Assembly (NCBI GenBank): GCA_003134755.1
Contig: PLCK01000047.1
Location: forward strand, 12,145 to 18,635
Direction: 5' to 3'
Source: Actinomycetota bacterium
GTDB lineage: Bacteria; Actinomycetota; Actinomycetes; Acidothermales; Acidothermaceae
Length of the DNA: 6,491 nucleotides
Below, piece by piece: positions 4,816 to 6,491 of the stretch. The position numbers and the translations under genes are program-made. Within the stretch, counting starts at the first letter, position 1. Every line of letters begins with the position of its first letter. A model generated the notes under the pieces. The model did not search any database, had not been told where the DNA came from, and saw nothing but the letters and a program-made list of their open reading frames with translations.

Positions 4816-6330
4816 TCAGGGGACGTCGACCCAGCCCAGGGTCCTTTCGACGGCCTTCTTCCAGCCGCGGTACCCGCTGGCCCGAAGTTCCGCCGACCAG
4901 CTCGGCTGCCACCGCTTGTCCTGCCGCCAGTGCGCGCGAAGTTCGTCGGTCGACTGCCAGAACCCGACGCCGAGGCCGGCCGCGTATGCGGCCCCGAGAG
5001 CGGTCGTCTCTGCGACGACAGGTCTCGAGACCGGGACGCCGAGGATGTCGGCCTGCAGTTGCATGCACAGGTCATTGGCCGTCACGCCACCATCGACCCG
5101 AAGCTCAGTCATCTCGACGCCCGTGTCGTCGCGCATGGCCTCGACGACGTCGCGCGTCTGATAACAGATCGCCTCGAGCGTCGCCCGGGCCAGGTGGGCG
5201 TTGGTATGAAAACGGGACAGCCCGACGATGGCGCCCCTCGCATCGGAACGCCAATACGGCGCGAACAGGCCGGAGAAGGCGGGCACGAAGTACAGGCCGC
5301 CGCTGTCGTCGACCTCGCGGGCGAGCGTCTCGCTCTGGGCGGCGCCAGAGATGAGACCTAGCTGGTCGCGCAACCACTGCACGGCCGACCCGGTCACCGC
5401 GATCGAACCTTCGAGGGCGTAGCGGGCCGGCTCCGCTCCGAACTGGTAGCACACCGTCGTGAGCAGTCCGTGCTTCGAACGCGCGATGTTGGTGCCCGTG
5501 TTCAGCAGCAAGAAGTTCCCTGTGCCATAGGTGTTCTTCGCGGTCCCGGCATCGAAGCAGGCCTGGCCGACCATGGCCGCTTGCTGGTCGCCGAGAACGC
5601 CGGTCAGGGCGACGTCAGCGCCGAGCGGGCCGTCGCGGCGCGTCTGACCGAACGCAGTCGCGTGCGATGACGCCACGATGGTCGGCAGCATCGACCTCGG
5701 CACACCGAACAACGCCAGCAACTCGGCGTCCCAGTCGAGGGTTTCGAGGTTCATCAGCATCGTTCGGCTGGCGTTGGTCGGATCGGTCAGGTGCAGACCG
5801 CCATCGACGCCGCCGGTGAGGTGCCACAGCAACCAGCTGTCGATCGTGCCGAAGATTGCGTCGCCGCGATCGGCGTCCGCGCGCACGCCGTCGACGTTCT
5901 CCAGAATCCACTGCAGCTTGCCACCGGAGAAGTACGTCGCCGGCGGTAGGCCGGCCTTCTGCCGGATGACATCGCCGGCTGCGTCGCGGTCCAACCGCGC
6001 GGCGATGCTGTCGGTGCGGGTGTCCTGCCACACGATCGCGTTGTGATACGGCCGGCCGGTGCGCCGATCCCAGACGACCGTGGTCTCCCGCTGGTTGGTG
6101 ATGCCGATCGCCCCCACGTCGCTCGCGGAAAGGCCCGAATTGGCGAGGGTGCGGGCGGCCACGTCGCGCTGCGTGCGCCAGATATCCAGGAGGTCGTGTT
6201 CCACCCACCCGGGCTGGGGGAAAATCTGGCGAAATTCTTGCTGTGAAGTACCGAGAATACGGCCGTCACGCCCGAAAGCGATGGCGCGGGAACTCGTCGT
6301 GCCCTGGTCGAGGGCGAGAATGGCCTTCAT
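4816..6330 (-). CDS. glpK: Glycerol kinase
   Basis: A complete 504-residue FGGY-family sugar kinase that phosphorylates glycerol to sn-glycerol 3-phosphate with ATP in the cytoplasm, feeding glycolysis and lipid synthesis. Visible features: N-terminal phosphate-binding DQGTTSSRA (8-16); the glycerol-contacting residues of NQRET (R81, E82), WQDTRT (W101, D103), YFSGGKL (Y133) and the catalytic aspartate of GDQQ (D248); TYGTGNF (268-273 region) of the second ATPase lobe; the FGGY signature AFSGLFAPYW (351-360); HLARATLEAICYQTRDV (379-395); and the adenosine-site DGGV (413-416). Length matches the E. coli enzyme (502). The E. coli fructose-1,6-bisphosphate loop GGKGGTR is replaced by DGPLGAD at the equivalent place (about 233-239), so that feedback control is probably absent. 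No glpF or glpD is adjacent. The ATG lacks a close ribosome binding site; the nearest purine run, GGGGAA, is about 16 bases upstream. Confidence 0.97.
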   Translation of the reverse strand: MKAILALDQGTTSSRAIAFGRDGRILGTSQQEFRQIFPQPGWVEHDLLDIWRTQRDVAARTLANSGLSASDVGAIGITNQRETTVVWDRRTGRPYHNAIVWQDTRTDSIAARLDRDAAGDVIRQKAGLPPATYFSGGKLQWILENVDGVRADADRGDAIFGTIDSWLLWHLTGGVDGGLHLTDPTNASRTMLMNLETLDWDAELLALFGVPRSMLPTIVASSHATAFGQTRRDGPLGADVALTGVLGDQQAAMVGQACFDAGTAKNTYGTGNFLLLNTGTNIARSKHGLLTTVCYQFGAEPARYALEGSIAVTGSAVQWLRDQLGLISGAAQSETLAREVDDSGGLYFVPAFSGLFAPYWRSDARGAIVGLSRFHTNAHLARATLEAICYQTRDVVEAMRDDTGVEMTELRVDGGVTANDLCMQLQADILGVPVSRPVVAETTALGAAYAAGLGVGFWQSTDELRAHWRQDKRWQPSWSAELRASGYRGWKKAVERTLGWVDVP

Positions 6331-6420
6331 GGTTAACTACGTGCGTTCCCCGTTGCTTTTGGTTTTTGCGCCGATGATACGTTAAGATTCGCGGGTGACT
6401 TCCGGAATCTGGAGGGTTCC
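6331..6420. promoter_or_regulatory. Divergent promoter region between glpK and the gene at 6421
   Basis: Ninety bases that are much richer in A+T than the flanks. For glpK, TATCAT (6379-6374, - strand) is a reasonable -10, giving a leader of about 35 bases; no good -35 is visible. For the rightward gene, TTGGTT (6359-6364) and TAAGAT (6383-6388) with an 18-bp spacer are a weak pair. The short palindromes GTTAAC (6332-6337) and TTCCGGAA (6400-6407) could be chance. Confidence 0.35.
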
Positions 6421-6491
6421 GTGGGACTATTGGACGATCTGAAGAAGCAGGCCGACGCGCTCAAGGCGCAAGATACCGACAAGACGGAGAG
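6421..6491 (+). CDS. Unidentified protein, 5' end only
   Basis: A GTG start preceded by a strong ribosome binding site (GGAGGG, four bases before the GTG) opens a frame that runs without a stop to the window edge, giving 23 complete codons. The translation begins MGLLDDLKKQADALKAQ and continues DTDKTE: charged, strongly helical and without a signal peptide, so a cytoplasmic protein with an N-terminal amphipathic or coiled-coil helix is expected. Short proteins opening MGLLDxLKxQA occur widely in bacteria, but the visible part is too short to assign a family or function. It is divergent from glpK. Confidence 0.6.
   Translation, partial: MGLLDDLKKQADALKAQDTDKTE

Noticed and set aside
4410..5354. 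A 314-codon + strand frame overlapping merR and glpK
   Set aside because: Extremely Arg-rich with no domain, and antisense to glpK over most of its length; typical of a shadow frame in GC-rich DNA.
1..6491. CRISPR arrays, insertion sequences, integrase or phage genes
   Set aside because: No spaced direct repeats, transposase motifs or flanking target duplications were seen; apart from the sigma-factor remnant, the window looks like ordinary chromosomal DNA.

Overview
The window is GC-rich chromosomal DNA from an actinobacterium. The lineage call rests on three things: the gene order ftsE-ftsX-S41 protease-smpB-ssrA, which I know from Streptomyces and relatives (mycobacteria have the same block without the protease); a tmRNA tag ending in ALAA; and an HspR-like MerR regulator paired with a small heat-shock protein of the type common in that phylum. 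I cannot name a genus.

Left block (1-3420, all + strand): the 3' end of ftsE, then complete ftsX, a secreted or membrane-anchored S41 carboxy-terminal processing protease, smpB, and the tmRNA gene ssrA closed by a strong hairpin terminator. FtsE/FtsX form the ABC-type complex that controls peptidoglycan hydrolysis at the division site. SmpB and tmRNA together rescue stalled ribosomes. The protease stop and smpB start overlap by one base. The protease also appears to have its own promoter, placed so that its mRNA could start exactly at the GTG start codon.

Middle block (3421-4782): a 95-codon reading frame on the - strand matches only the TPR-like C-terminal end of ECF42-type sigma factors and is probably a gene remnant. 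It is followed by about 135 bp without a gene, which holds a perfect 20-bp palindrome and a second hairpin. Next is a divergent stress pair, hsp20 (-) and an HspR-like merR gene (+), separated by an AT-rich promoter region with a 9-bp-arm inverted repeat that is the obvious candidate operator for the MerR protein.

Right block (4783-6491): a complete stand-alone glycerol kinase gene glpK (-), convergent with merR across a short 8-bp tandem repeat. Divergent from glpK is the 5' end of an unidentified gene starting with GTG at 6421 and cut by the window edge.

Nothing here amounts to a clearly new biological system. The best leads are the leaderless protease promoter, the MerR/Hsp20 operator, the orphan palindrome beside the sigma-factor remnant, and a glycerol kinase that lacks the fructose-1,6-bisphosphate-binding loop.
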